64,000 bases of DNA. Origin: Micromonospora sp. M71_S20 (lineage in GTDB: Bacteria; Actinomycetota; Actinomycetes; Mycobacteriales; Micromonosporaceae). The stretch lies in NCBI RefSeq assembly GCF_003664255.1, contig NZ_RCCV01000005.1:1-64000 (forward strand), given 5' to 3'. The position numbers and the translations under genes were made by a program. Under the pieces are notes generated by a model. It did not search any database, was not told where the DNA came from, and saw only the letters and a list, made by a program, of their open reading frames with translations. Shown here in pieces: positions 32,666 through 41,158 of this stretch (within the stretch, counting starts at the first letter, position 1; every line of letters begins with the position of its first letter).

Positions 32666-34198
32666 ATGGCGCTGTCGAAGGTGGTCGGTCGACTCATCGG
32701 CGTACGCGAGCACGAGGTGGACCCGGGCGGTGGCGGCGCCCCCCGCGTGCCGGGCCAGGCCGAGGCGGTGGTGGTCGGCGGCGGGATCGCCGGCATGTCG
32801 GCGGCGGTGGTGCTGGCGGAGCGCGGGGTGACGGTGACGGTGCTGGAGGCCGCGCCGACGCTCGGCGGCCGGCTCGGGGCCTGGCCGGAGACGCTCGCCG
32901 ACGGCACCCGGCAGATGAACGAGCACGGCTTCCACGCGTTCTTCCGGCAGTACTACAACTGGCGGTCGATCCTGCGCCGCGCCGACCCGGGCCTCGGCTT
33001 CCTCAAGCCGGTTCCGGGCTACCCGATCCTGAGCGAGCGGTGGCCCACCGAGGAGTTCGGCAGGCTGCCGCCCGCGCCGCCCGCGAACCTGCTGGCGCTG
33101 CTGCTGCGCAGCCCCAGCCTGCGCCTGGGCGACCTGCGGGGGATGGACCGGGACGCGGCGCTGCCGCTGCTCACCTACGATCCGGGGCGCACCTACGCCG
33201 AGTTCGACGACACCACCGCCGACGCGCTGCTCACCTCGCTGCGGCTGCCCGACCGGGCCCGCGCCATGCTCTTCGAGGTCTTCTCCCACTCGTTCTTCAA
33301 CCACGAGGCGGAGATGTCGGCGGCGGAGATGATCGCCCAGTTCCACTTCTACCTGCTGGGCAACCCGGAGGGGCTGGCCTTCGACTGCCCGGACGAGGAC
33401 TACGCGACGGCGATCTGGGAGCCGCTGGCCCGGCACGTTGAGAAGCACGGCGGCCGGGTGGTGACGGACGCCGCCGCCACCGCCCTGACCCGCGACGGCG
33501 CCGGCTGGCGGGTGACGACCGCCGACGGCACGTCGTACCCGGCCCGGCACGTGGTGCTCGCCGTCGACCCGCCCGCCCTCGCCGCGCTGGTCGCGGCCTC
33601 GCCCGGCCTGGCCGACCACGCGCCCCGGCTGGCGGCGCGGATGCCCGCGTTCGGCCGGCCCGGCCCGCCGTACGCGGTGGCGCGCTACTGGTGCGACGGG
33701 GACGTCTCCGCCGACCGGGCGGTGTTCAGCGGGGTGTCCCGGCAACCCACCCTGGACTCGGTGACCCTCTACCACCGGCTGGAGAACGAGTCCCGCCGCT
33801 GGGCGGAACGCACCGGCGGCTCGGTCGTGGAGCTGCACGCGTACGCCTGCGAGGCGGGTGTGCCCGCCGAGGAGCTGGCCGAACGGATGCGGGTCGAGCT
33901 GACGGTGCTCTGGCCGGAGGCGGCCCGGCTGCGGGTCCGCGAGCTGCGCGCCCGGGTGGAGGCGCAGGCGCCGGCGTTCACGCCCGGCAGCCACGCCTGG
34001 CGGCCGGGGGTACGCACCGACGCCGACGGGCTCTACCTGGCCGGCGACGGTCTGCGGACGGAGTTCCCGAGCGCGCTGATGGAGCGGTCGGCGGCGACCG
34101 GGATCATCGCGGCCAACCACGTCCTGCGGGCCGAGGGCGGCGCGGCCGAGCCCGTCCGCTCGATCCGGCCGCGGGGCCTGCTCGCCGGGCGGAGATGA
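32666..34198 (+). CDS. FAD-dependent carotenoid desaturase-like oxidoreductase (CrtU-like)
   Basis: The predicted protein has 510 residues. The start is ATG 32666, five bases after GGGAAGG; an upstream GTG at 32660 overlaps that site. FAD motifs: EAVVVGGGIAGMSAAVVLAE (GxGxxG), LGGRLGAW and a C-terminal ADGLYLAGDGLRTEFPSALM. The internal MNEHGFHAFFRQYYNWRSIL and EVFSHSFFNHEAEMSAAEM are typical of isorenieratene synthase/beta-carotene desaturase-type CrtU proteins of actinomycetes. No phytoene synthase or cyclase is near, so its substrate must come from genes elsewhere. Confidence 0.75.
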   Translation: MALSKVVGRLIGVREHEVDPGGGGAPRVPGQAEAVVVGGGIAGMSAAVVLAERGVTVTVLEAAPTLGGRLGAWPETLADGTRQMNEHGFHAFFRQYYNWRSILRRADPGLGFLKPVPGYPILSERWPTEEFGRLPPAPPANLLALLLRSPSLRLGDLRGMDRDAALPLLTYDPGRTYAEFDDTTADALLTSLRLPDRARAMLFEVFSHSFFNHEAEMSAAEMIAQFHFYLLGNPEGLAFDCPDEDYATAIWEPLARHVEKHGGRVVTDAAATALTRDGAGWRVTTADGTSYPARHVVLAVDPPALAALVAASPGLADHAPRLAARMPAFGRPGPPYAVARYWCDGDVSADRAVFSGVSRQPTLDSVTLYHRLENESRRWAERTGGSVVELHAYACEAGVPAEELAERMRVELTVLWPEAARLRVRELRARVEAQAPAFTPGSHAWRPGVRTDADGLYLAGDGLRTEFPSALMERSAATGIIAANHVLRAEGGAAEPVRSIRPRGLLAGRR

Positions 34199-34268
34199 GC
34201 AAAACGGACAAATAGGCCGCTCGGCTGGCCTAGGCTGACCGTCTGGGATGAGCCGGGAGGTCAGCGGG

Positions 34269-35456
34269 ATGTCGCCGCGTACGGACGACGACCCACTCGT
34301 CGCCGACGTGCCGCGGGACGACGCGTACCCGCTGGTCCGGGACGAGCGGGCCTGCGTCGTGACCGCCCTGCGGCTCGGCTGGTGGATGGCGGACGCCTAC
34401 CACCACGCGCGGACCGCCGAGCTGCGCGATCCCGGGGCCGACCGGCCGGCGGGCGCACCGGCGAAGCTGTCCAACCTGACCGAGATGTCGGGGCGGCGGC
34501 GGATGCACATGTACCTGGACGGCGTGGAGGTCGCGCTCACCCAGATCGCCGAGCTGACCCGGCGCGTCGGCCCCTTGCCCGCCACCGCCGACGCGCGGGG
34601 CCGGGTGGCCGACGGGTCGGCCGACGCCCTGCTGCTCGCCCTCGACGACCTGAACGTGGAGCTGCTGCGCTGGACGATGGCCACCAACCAGCGGGTGGGG
34701 CTGGCGTACCGGCTGGGGCGCTCGCTGGCCGACACCGTCCGGTACGGCGAGGCCGTGCGCAACGGCGACGCCGGGCAGGTGGCCCAGCGCTTCGGCGGGC
34801 GGCAGTTCGAGATCGGCCGTTGGCTGGGCGAGCTGGCCAGCGTGCTGCCCCCGTACTCGGCCGCGGTGGTCCGCCGCTCGCTGTCGGCGTGGGCCTCGGC
34901 GGTCACCAGGGCGGGCATGGGCGACCCGACCGAGGCGGGGCTGCCCGAGCTGGCCCGCGAGCTGCGCAACCAGGGCGAGCTGTGGCAGGGCGTGCTCACC
35001 GGCGGGCTGCACCCGAGGGACCTGCTCGACGAGGAGGACTACGCCGTCGTCGCCCGGAACCTGATCGTGCGGGACCGGAAGCTGGTGGTGCAGGCCGTCC
35101 GGGGGATCTTCTGGCCGGTGCTCGTACCGCTGCTCGCGGTGCTGTTCGCCGTGGTGGGGGTGAGCGCGCTCGCCGCCGCCGGGTCGCCGGTGACGCGGGC
35201 CGCCGTGGCCCTGCTCGGGCTGGGCGCCGGGCTGGCCGCGATCTGGCGCACCGTCTCGGGGCCGGCGCTCGCGGTCGCCGGGGAGGTCAACCGGCCGCTG
35301 CTGGAGAGCGAGCTGACCGCCCGGATGGCCGTACGCATCGACCGGCCGCTGGCCGCCGCGCGGGCCGCCGGCCGGGCCCGCCGGCAGCGCCGCCCCGACG
35401 AGCCGGGGCCTCGATCGAAATCCGTTGCCCCTCTCTCCCCCGCCGACCTACCGTGA
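34269..35456 (+). CDS. Two-TM membrane protein of unknown function
   Basis: About 395 residues. ATG 34269 (MSPRTDDDPLVADV) has GGGAGG eight bases upstream; ATG 34248 has none. The first ~285 residues are soluble and helical with no recognised motif. Two TM segments follow (GIFWPVLVPLLAVLFAVVGV and VTRAAVALLGLGAGLAAIW), then a basic tail. This could be a sensor or a scaffold facing the cytoplasm. No paralogue is seen in the window. I do not recognise the family. Confidence 0.6.
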   Translation: MSPRTDDDPLVADVPRDDAYPLVRDERACVVTALRLGWWMADAYHHARTAELRDPGADRPAGAPAKLSNLTEMSGRRRMHMYLDGVEVALTQIAELTRRVGPLPATADARGRVADGSADALLLALDDLNVELLRWTMATNQRVGLAYRLGRSLADTVRYGEAVRNGDAGQVAQRFGGRQFEIGRWLGELASVLPPYSAAVVRRSLSAWASAVTRAGMGDPTEAGLPELARELRNQGELWQGVLTGGLHPRDLLDEEDYAVVARNLIVRDRKLVVQAVRGIFWPVLVPLLAVLFAVVGVSALAAAGSPVTRAAVALLGLGAGLAAIWRTVSGPALAVAGEVNRPLLESELTARMAVRIDRPLAAARAAGRARRQRRPDEPGPRSKSVAPLSPADLP

Positions 35457-35491
35457 TCGCGCAAGGTCAACCACCGCCGCGGGAGCTGGTC

Positions 35492-35593
35492 ATGTCGATG
35501 TCGCACGTCACCTGTGTGCCGTCGTGCCTGCCCACGCCTCCGGCGAACGGCGGTCACCGCGCCGAAGACCCCGGGGGCGGCCGGCCCGACTGA
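35492..35593 (+). CDS. Small ORF (33 aa) with its own ribosome site, upstream of the HNH gene
   Basis: ATG 35492 follows GGGAG by seven bases. The product is 33 residues: MSMSHVTCVPSCLPTPPANG followed by a Gly/Arg-rich end. It ends just before a strong hairpin. It may be a leader peptide of an attenuator, or a small gene of unknown function. It has two Cys and no TM segment. Confidence 0.4.
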   Translation: MSMSHVTCVPSCLPTPPANGGHRAEDPGGGRPD

Positions 35594-35612
35594 CGCGTGC
35601 CCACACGACGTC

Positions 35613-35648
35613 GAGCCGCCCGTCCGCACCCGGACCGGGCGGCTCTTT
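35613..35648 (+). terminator. Strong hairpin between the 33-aa ORF and the HNH gene
   Basis: Arms GAGCCGCCCG (35613-35622) and CGGGCGGCTC (35636-35645) extend inward with TCCG/CGGA around a CACC loop, and are followed by TTTC. It has the shape of an intrinsic terminator, although the T-run is short. It lies 51 bases upstream of the HNH start. Confidence 0.6.
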
Positions 35649-35695
35649 CGCGCTCCGGCCCGCCCAGCTCGTCACCGCCACGAAGGGAGACACCG

Positions 35696-36139
35696 GTGGA
35701 CGCCGTCCTCGTCGTCAACGCCGACCTCGGCCCGCTGCACCGGGTCACCGTCCAGCACGCGATCCGGATGCTCTGCCGGCGGGTCGCCGAGATCCACGAG
35801 GCCGAGCCGGACCGGGTGATCGGGGTGTTCCCGGTGCCCCGGGTGGTGCGCCTGGTCCGCTACGTGGTGACCCGGTGGCGGTTCAGCGCCGGACCGGCCT
35901 GGTCCCGGGCGGGCGTGCTGCGCCGCGACGGGCGCTGCTGCGCGTACTGCGGAGGGCCGGCCGGCACCATCGACCACGTCCTGCCCCGCTCGCGCGGCGG
36001 CCGGAACACCTGGCGGAACACGACCGCCGCCTGCTACGGCTGCAACCAGCGCAAGGGCGACCGGACGCCGGCCGAGGCGGGCATGCCGCTGCGGCGCGAG
36101 CCGGCGGTGCCGAGCTGGGCGTCGCTGGCGGGGCGGTGA
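35696..36139 (+). CDS. HNH endonuclease
   Basis: About 147 residues from GTG 35696 (VDAVLVVNADLGPLHRVTVQ), with AAGGGAG seven bases upstream. The zinc/HNH core is visible: CAYCGG, then TIDHVLPRSRGGRNTWRNTT and AACYGCNQRKGD (CxxC...H...N...CxxC). HNH proteins of this size are common in actinobacteria and are not tied to a restriction system here. The role is unknown. A hairpin and a 33-codon ORF precede it. Confidence 0.9.
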   Translation: MDAVLVVNADLGPLHRVTVQHAIRMLCRRVAEIHEAEPDRVIGVFPVPRVVRLVRYVVTRWRFSAGPAWSRAGVLRRDGRCCAYCGGPAGTIDHVLPRSRGGRNTWRNTTAACYGCNQRKGDRTPAEAGMPLRREPAVPSWASLAGR

Positions 36140-36156
36140 CGGGGCGGTGACGGGCC

Positions 36157-36214
36157 GGCCGGCGGGAACGGGGGCCGCGTCGGGGGTACGCCCCCGGCGC
36201 GGCGCCCGCCGGCC
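36157..36214. terminator. Bidirectional hairpin between HNH and enoyl-CoA hydratase genes
   Basis: Arms GGCCGGCGGG (36157-36166) and CCCGCCGGCC (36205-36214) enclose nested smaller stems, including GGGGG/CCCCC. It is placed between two convergent stop codons. No T-run. Confidence 0.5.
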
Positions 36215-36220
36215 CGGCGG

Positions 36221-36988
36221 TCAGTGCCGGGCGGGCGGGGTCCAGCCGAAGCGGGCCGGGCGGCGCTCGTGGAAGGCGGCGACGCCCTCGCGGGCCTCGC
36301 CGCTGGCCCGGACCTGCCCGTGCCACCAGGCGATCCGGTCCTCGTCCGCCCGCCCGTCGACGATCTCCTTGGCGGCGGCGACGCTGAGCTGGGACCGGGC
36401 GACCACGGCGGCGGTCAGCTCGTCCACCCGGGCGGCGAGCCCGTCGCCCGGCAGCACCTCGTCGACCAGGCCCACCCGCAGCGCCCGCTCGGCGTCGACC
36501 AGCTCGGCGGTGAAGAGCAGGTGCTTGGCCGCGGCCGGGCCGACCAGCCGGGCCAGCCGGCGGGTGGTCGGCGCCGGGTACACCAGGCCCAGCCGCGCCG
36601 GCGGCACGCCGAACCGCGCGTCGGCGGCGGCGACCCGCAGGTCGCAGGCGACGGCGAGCTGACAGCCGCCGCCCACGCACGCGCCCCGGACGGCGGCGAC
36701 GGTCGGCTTGGCGAAGGCGGCGAGCCGCTCCTCGGCGGCCACCGCGATGCTGGCGTCGCCGGCGTCCAGCAGCTCGTCCAGGTCGCCCAGGTCCGCGCCG
36801 GCGCAGAAGGTGTCCCCCGCGCCGGTGAGCACCAGCGCCCGGACGGCCGGGTCGGCCTCCAGCCCGTCGAGCAGCTCCGGCAGCCGCCGCCACATCGCGG
36901 TGGTCATCGCGTTGCGCCGCGCCGGGTTCCGGATCACCACCGTCGCCACCGGCCCGGTCACCTCGACGAGGAGTTCCGCGTCCGCCAC
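36221..36988 (-). CDS. Enoyl-CoA hydratase/isomerase family protein
   Basis: About 255 residues. GTG 36988 suits an AAGGGG site eight bases upstream; GTGs at 36994 and 36997 are alternatives. Crotonase-fold motifs: ATVVIRNPARRNAMTTAMWR, GAGDTFCAGADLGDLDELLD (oxyanion loop) and GACVGGGCQLAVACDLRVAA. Residues at the hydratase Glu positions are not decisive. The reaction could be fatty-acid beta-oxidation or another CoA-ester hydration. It has no beta-oxidation neighbours. Cytoplasmic. Confidence 0.88.
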   Translation of the reverse strand: MADAELLVEVTGPVATVVIRNPARRNAMTTAMWRRLPELLDGLEADPAVRALVLTGAGDTFCAGADLGDLDELLDAGDASIAVAAEERLAAFAKPTVAAVRGACVGGGCQLAVACDLRVAAADARFGVPPARLGLVYPAPTTRRLARLVGPAAAKHLLFTAELVDAERALRVGLVDEVLPGDGLAARVDELTAAVVARSQLSVAAAKEIVDGRADEDRIAWWHGQVRASGEAREGVAAFHERRPARFGWTPPARH

Positions 36989-37113
36989 CGTCACCACCCC
37001 TTCGACGTCCCGCCCGGCCGCCGGGACCGGCGACGCGTGCGGCGACCATAACGGCGCCGGCCCGACGGCCACCCTGGCGGGGTGGTCGCCGGGCCGGCGA
37101 CGGTACGGCTAGG

Positions 37114-39507
37114 TCAGGAGACGTTGAGGGCGGTGTCGTCCACGACGAAGGACGTCTGGAGCGACGCGTCCTCGACGCCGGTGAACTTCAGGGTGACGGT
37201 CTGCCCCTTGTACGCGGCCAGCGAGAACGACTTCTGGCTGTACCCGGCGGCCTTGTTCAGGTTCGAGTACGTGGCGAGGGTCGCCAGCACCGTCCCGGAG
37301 GAGTTGAGCACCTGCACCCGCAGCGTGTCGTACGCCGTGCCGGTGGTGGTCTCCGCCGTGTCGATGTGCAGCCAGAAGCTGAAGTTGTACGACGTGCAGC
37401 CGGCCGGCAGGCTCACCGACTGGGAGAGCGTCTCGGTGCGGGTGCTCCCGTACCCGTTCATCCACGCGTTCCACGTGCCGGTGCGGGCCGGCTGCGAGGT
37501 GCCGTGCTGGCCGATCACGCCCGAGGTCTGCGCCCAGGTGGTGACCCCGGACTCGAAGCCCGCGTTGCCGAGCTTCTGACCCGGGCTGGTGCAGCCGCCG
37601 CCGGTGCCGTTCACCGTCAGCGTGTAGGTGGCGCTGCGGGTGACCGAGCCGGCGCCGTTCACGGTGACCGTGTAGGTGCCCGGCGGCGTGGCGGCCGTGG
37701 TGGCGACGGTGAGCGTCGAGGAGCCGCCCGAGGTCACCGAGGCCGGGCTGAACGAGGCGGTCGCCCCGCTCGGCAGACCGGCGGCCGACAGCGTCACGGT
37801 CTGCGCCGAGCCGCTGGTGGTGGCCGTGGACACGGTGGTGGAGACCGAGCCGCCCGGGTTCACCGCGCCGGAGGTCGGCGAGAGCGAGACCGAGAAGTCG
37901 TTGCCGGTCGAGCACGGCGCGTCGTTGCCGGCCACGTTCACCGCGGTCCAGGCCGCCTGGACGGTCCGGTACTCGGTGGAGCAGCTGCCGTACAGGTCGG
38001 TCGCGGCGCGCAGGCTGTACGCCCGGGCGGTGTTGGCCGGGTTGCTGGTGTTGACGTACGAGGTGTTGGAGGTGAAGTACGTGTCCAGCGCCCGCCACCA
38101 GATCTTCTCGGCCTTGGCGCGGCCGATGCCCGTCACCGCCGGGGCGGAGCCGCAGATCGGCGAGGTGCCGTACGGGGTGGCCCCGGTGCCCTCGGCGAGG
38201 TTGAAGAAGAAGTGGTTGGCCACGCCGGACGAGTAGTGCACGTCCTTGTTCTTCGTGGAGGTGGACCAGCAGCTGTCACCCGAGCCGTCCAGGGCCGGGT
38301 TGTACATGTAGCGCAGCGGCGTACCGTCGCCGTTGATGTTGATCTTCTCGCCGACCTGGTAGTCGCCCGGGTCGGCGGGGCTGTTGGCGTAGAACTCGAC
38401 CATGTTGCCGAAGATGTCGCTGGTGGCCTCGTTGAGGCCGCCGGACTCGCCGGAGTAGGTCAGGCCGCCGGGGACCACGTTCTCGGTGACGCCGTGGCTC
38501 ATCTCGTGGGCGGCCACGTCGATGGAGACCAGCGGCCGGGAGTTGCCGCTGCCGTCGCCGTACGTCATCCGGGAGCCGTCCCAGAAGGCGTTGACGTAGT
38601 TGTTGCCGTAGTGCACCCGGCTGGGCACGCCCCGGCCGTCGCCGAAGATGCCGTTGCGGCCGTGCACGTTCTTGAAGTAGTCGAAGGTCCTGGCGGCGCC
38701 GTAGTGCGCGTCCACTGCGGCGGACTGCCGGTTGGAGGCGGCGCCGGTGCCCCAGGTGTTGTCGGCGTCGGTGATCGTGGTGCACGTCGACGTGCCGTTG
38801 TTCATGTCGCACGTGGAGCCGTTGCCGCGCAGCGGGTCGATCATCTGGTACGTGCTGCCGGAGAGCGTGGTGTCCACGGTGACGGTCCCCGAGTAGACGC
38901 TGTTGCCCGTGCCGGCGACGGCCTCGATCTCGTCGTACGAACCGACGACCTTGCCCGTGGTGGCGTCGGTGACGACGTGGAACCGCGACGGCGTCTGCCC
39001 GTCCGGGTGCCAGCCGGTGACGACGGTCTCCCAGGCGAGCCGGCCCTTGCCGGAGCTGGCGTCGACGAAGAGCTCTGGGGTACCCACGGCGGTGAGCGTG
39101 CCGGAGAACTCGGCGCGGGCGGCCTTCTTCGCCGCTGCGGCCGGGACCTTCGCCGTGGTGGGCAGGGTCAGCGGGGCGTCCAGGCCGACCGAGGAGCCGG
39201 CGTAGCCGCCGCTCGGGGTCGTGTGGATGACGAAGTCACCGCCGTACACCCGCAGGCCCTGGTAGGTCCGGGTGTAGCGGGTGTGCGCGGCGCCGTCGGC
39301 GTCCACCTTGGTGCTGTGCACCTGGTAGGACTCGGCGCCGGTGCCCTGGACGGCGCCGGGGTTGGTGCGCAGGATGCTCGCCGCGGCGGCGGCGGGCCCG
39401 CCCGGGGCGGGGGCGGTGGGGGGTGCCGCGAGCGCCGGGGTGGCGACGACGGTCAGCAGGCCGCTGGTGAGCAGGGCCGTACCGACGGCGGCAAGGGGTC
39501 TTTTCAC
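37114..39507 (-). CDS. Secreted thermolysin-type (M4) neutral metalloprotease
   Basis: The predicted protein has 797 residues. It starts at GTG 39507 with GGAGG seven bases upstream. A Sec signal peptide (KRPLAAVGTALLTSGLLTVV, cleavage near ALAAP) precedes an FTP/PepSY-type propeptide. The M4 domain has the zinc site HEMSHG plus GGLNEATSD (third ligand Glu) and VHYSSGVANHFFF. It is followed by an Ig-like region rich in Ser/Thr and a C-terminal P-domain/MAM-like region of about 150 residues (GNAGFESGVTTWAQTSGVIG). A secreted protease with accessory C-terminal domains, as is common in Micromonospora. Confidence 0.93.
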   Translation of the reverse strand: MKRPLAAVGTALLTSGLLTVVATPALAAPPTAPAPGGPAAAAASILRTNPGAVQGTGAESYQVHSTKVDADGAAHTRYTRTYQGLRVYGGDFVIHTTPSGGYAGSSVGLDAPLTLPTTAKVPAAAAKKAARAEFSGTLTAVGTPELFVDASSGKGRLAWETVVTGWHPDGQTPSRFHVVTDATTGKVVGSYDEIEAVAGTGNSVYSGTVTVDTTLSGSTYQMIDPLRGNGSTCDMNNGTSTCTTITDADNTWGTGAASNRQSAAVDAHYGAARTFDYFKNVHGRNGIFGDGRGVPSRVHYGNNYVNAFWDGSRMTYGDGSGNSRPLVSIDVAAHEMSHGVTENVVPGGLTYSGESGGLNEATSDIFGNMVEFYANSPADPGDYQVGEKININGDGTPLRYMYNPALDGSGDSCWSTSTKNKDVHYSSGVANHFFFNLAEGTGATPYGTSPICGSAPAVTGIGRAKAEKIWWRALDTYFTSNTSYVNTSNPANTARAYSLRAATDLYGSCSTEYRTVQAAWTAVNVAGNDAPCSTGNDFSVSLSPTSGAVNPGGSVSTTVSTATTSGSAQTVTLSAAGLPSGATASFSPASVTSGGSSTLTVATTAATPPGTYTVTVNGAGSVTRSATYTLTVNGTGGGCTSPGQKLGNAGFESGVTTWAQTSGVIGQHGTSQPARTGTWNAWMNGYGSTRTETLSQSVSLPAGCTSYNFSFWLHIDTAETTTGTAYDTLRVQVLNSSGTVLATLATYSNLNKAAGYSQKSFSLAAYKGQTVTLKFTGVEDASLQTSFVVDDTALNVS

Positions 39508-39675
39508 GTGCCCTCCTGAACGGGGGTATGCGCGACAGGTATAGTCACGCATGTAGATATAACGATGTGACGACCCAAAAGAGAAGGGGTGATCGGAATT
39601 CCGCCCGGGACACTGACCGTTCGGTGGAACCGGGGCCGGCGGGAACCGCGCCGCCGCGCCGCGCGTCCGAGCGGC

Positions 39676-40182
39676 ATGAGATCAGCTTCGATGGCCGGCG
39701 TCAAGATCGCGCTGGTGGCGACCGTCCTGTCCGGCTGCGCGACGACCCAGCCGCCGCACCGGGTGCCACCGCCGAAGAGCCTCCCGGCGAGCCCGTCCGC
39801 ACCGGCCACCGCGCCGCCCGCCTCCGCACCGACGGCCGCGGCGGCACGCGTCGTGCTCACCCGGTCGGGCGGCTTCGCCGGGCGCGGCGACACCGTGACG
39901 GTGGAGCCCGACGGCCGGTGGACCGTCGTCGACCGCGCCGGATCGCGGCGTACCGGCCGGCTCCCCGGCGCGGACCTGGACCGGCTGCGCCGGCTCGTCG
40001 CCGACCCGGCCCTCGCCGCCGAGGCCGGCCGCCCGTCGACCCCCACCGCCTGCCGGGACGCCTTCAGCTACCGGCTGACCGTCGGGACGGTGGAGACCGG
40101 CTACGTGGACTGCCCGTCCGACGGTGGCCCGCCGGCGACGGCCCGCGCGGTGGTGGAACTGCTGATCACGGCCACCGGCTGA
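39676..40182 (+). CDS. Secreted lipoprotein of unknown function
   Basis: About 168 residues from ATG 39676 (or ATG 39691). The N-terminus has a short hydrophobic segment and a lipobox LSGC (about residue 21). It is followed by a Pro/Ala/Ser linker and a small beta domain with RVVLTRSGGFAGRGDTVTVE and DGRWTVVDRAGSRRTGRL. It resembles small protease-inhibitor-like lipoproteins of actinomycetes (protealysin-inhibitor-like pattern), and its divergent neighbour is an M4 protease; this link is a guess. It overlaps the phosphatase gene's 3' end by 17 bases on the other strand. Confidence 0.7.
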   Translation: MRSASMAGVKIALVATVLSGCATTQPPHRVPPPKSLPASPSAPATAPPASAPTAAAARVVLTRSGGFAGRGDTVTVEPDGRWTVVDRAGSRRTGRLPGADLDRLRRLVADPALAAEAGRPSTPTACRDAFSYRLTVGTVETGYVDCPSDGGPPATARAVVELLITATG

Positions 40183-40711
40183 GCCGGCCCTGCCGAGCGG
40201 GCGGGCTCCAGGCGATCAGGAACGTGTGCGTGACGACCAGGTCCCGCCGGTCCCCGTCCACCGGCGCGGTGGCGAAGCGCCGCACGGCCGCCGCCGTCAG
40301 CCGCGGCCCGTCGGCCCGCTCCGCCGGGGAGAATTCCGCCAGCAGCCGGGCGTACGCGGGCGGCAGGCCAGCCGGATCGGTGTCGTGCGGCAGATGGTCG
40401 CCGACCTCCTCGGCGGCGTACACCGGAATCCCGGGCAGCGACGCCGCGACCAGCTCGGCGGTCTCGGCGGCGCGCCGCAGCGGGCCGTGGTGGACGGCGT
40501 CGACGGGCACGCCGCGCAGCCGCTCGCCGAGCAGGCTCGCCTGCAGGCGGCTTCGGGCGGACAGGCCGGTCTCCGGCGGGTCGACGCCCGGCGGGGTTCC
40601 CGCCGGGCGGTCCTGCTCGCCGTGCCGGGCCAGGTAGAGCAGGCGGTCCCCACGTCGTCCCCCTCGTACGCGACCGACAGGCGTGCCAGCGGTGGCACAC
40701 CTGCCGATCAT
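40166..40711 (-). CDS. Histidine phosphatase family protein
   Basis: The predicted protein has 181 residues. The RHG motif is in RLLYLARHGEQDRPAG, close to the N-terminus. A second His is in the DLVVTHTFLIAW region near the C-terminus. These are the two catalytic His of the phosphoglycerate-mutase-like superfamily. ATG 40711 is the only near-upstream in-frame start but lies about 24 codons before the motif; the usual start is 2-5 codons before, so the N-terminus is uncertain. The substrate is unknown. Confidence 0.82.
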   Translation of the reverse strand: MIGRCATAGTPVGRVRGGRRGDRLLYLARHGEQDRPAGTPPGVDPPETGLSARSRLQASLLGERLRGVPVDAVHHGPLRRAAETAELVAASLPGIPVYAAEEVGDHLPHDTDPAGLPPAYARLLAEFSPAERADGPRLTAAAVRRFATAPVDGDRRDLVVTHTFLIAWSPPARQGRLSRWP

Positions 40712-40728
40712 GGCTCCCCGCCGCCAGG

Positions 40729-41148
40729 TCAGCCCCTGGGGAACATCTGACCGATGCGGATCTTGTTGCCGAACGGGTCGCGGATGCCGAAGTCGATCCC
40801 GTACGGGCGCTCCATCGGCTCGTCGGTGATCTCGACGCCCTTGGCGACGAGGTCCTCGTACGTCTTGTGCGCGTCGTCGGTGGTCATGAAGAGGTACCCA
40901 CCCAGCGCCCCCTTGGTGAGCAGCTCACGGACCTGCTCGGCGGTGGCCGGGTCCAGTGCCGGCGGGCCCGGCTTCTCCAGCAGGATCTCGCGCTCCGGGT
41001 CGCCGGGCAGGTTCACCGTCAGCCAGCGCATGAAGCCGAGGTCCTGGTCGGTGTTGACCTCCAGGCCGAGCTTCCCGACGTAGAAGTCGAGGGCCTCGTC
41101 CTGGTCGAGCACGTAGATCTGGGAGCGGCTGATCGCGTTCATCGTCAT
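40729..41148 (-). CDS. VOC/glyoxalase-family protein
   Basis: About 139 residues from ATG 41148 or the next ATG 41142. A typical single vicinal-oxygen-chelate module: SRSQIYVLDQDEALDFYVGK, FMRWLTVNLPGDPEREILLE and IDFGIRDPFGNKIRIGQM, where the last Glu/metal ligand position reads Arg. The role may be resistance or a small-molecule modification. It is followed 10 bases upstream by the AraC-type regulator, so the two are probably one transcription unit. Confidence 0.88.
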   Translation of the reverse strand: MTMNAISRSQIYVLDQDEALDFYVGKLGLEVNTDQDLGFMRWLTVNLPGDPEREILLEKPGPPALDPATAEQVRELLTKGALGGYLFMTTDDAHKTYEDLVAKGVEITDEPMERPYGIDFGIRDPFGNKIRIGQMFPRG

Positions 41149-41158
41149 GCCGGGAACG

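Noticed and set aside
35696..36139. HNH nuclease as part of a restriction or retroelement system
   Set aside because: No methyltransferase, reverse transcriptase or other partner nearby.
40297..40698. Alternative ORF overlapping the histidine phosphatase (MPPLARLSVAYEGDD)
   Set aside because: The RHG and VTHTF motifs are in the other frame; this ORF has no family features.
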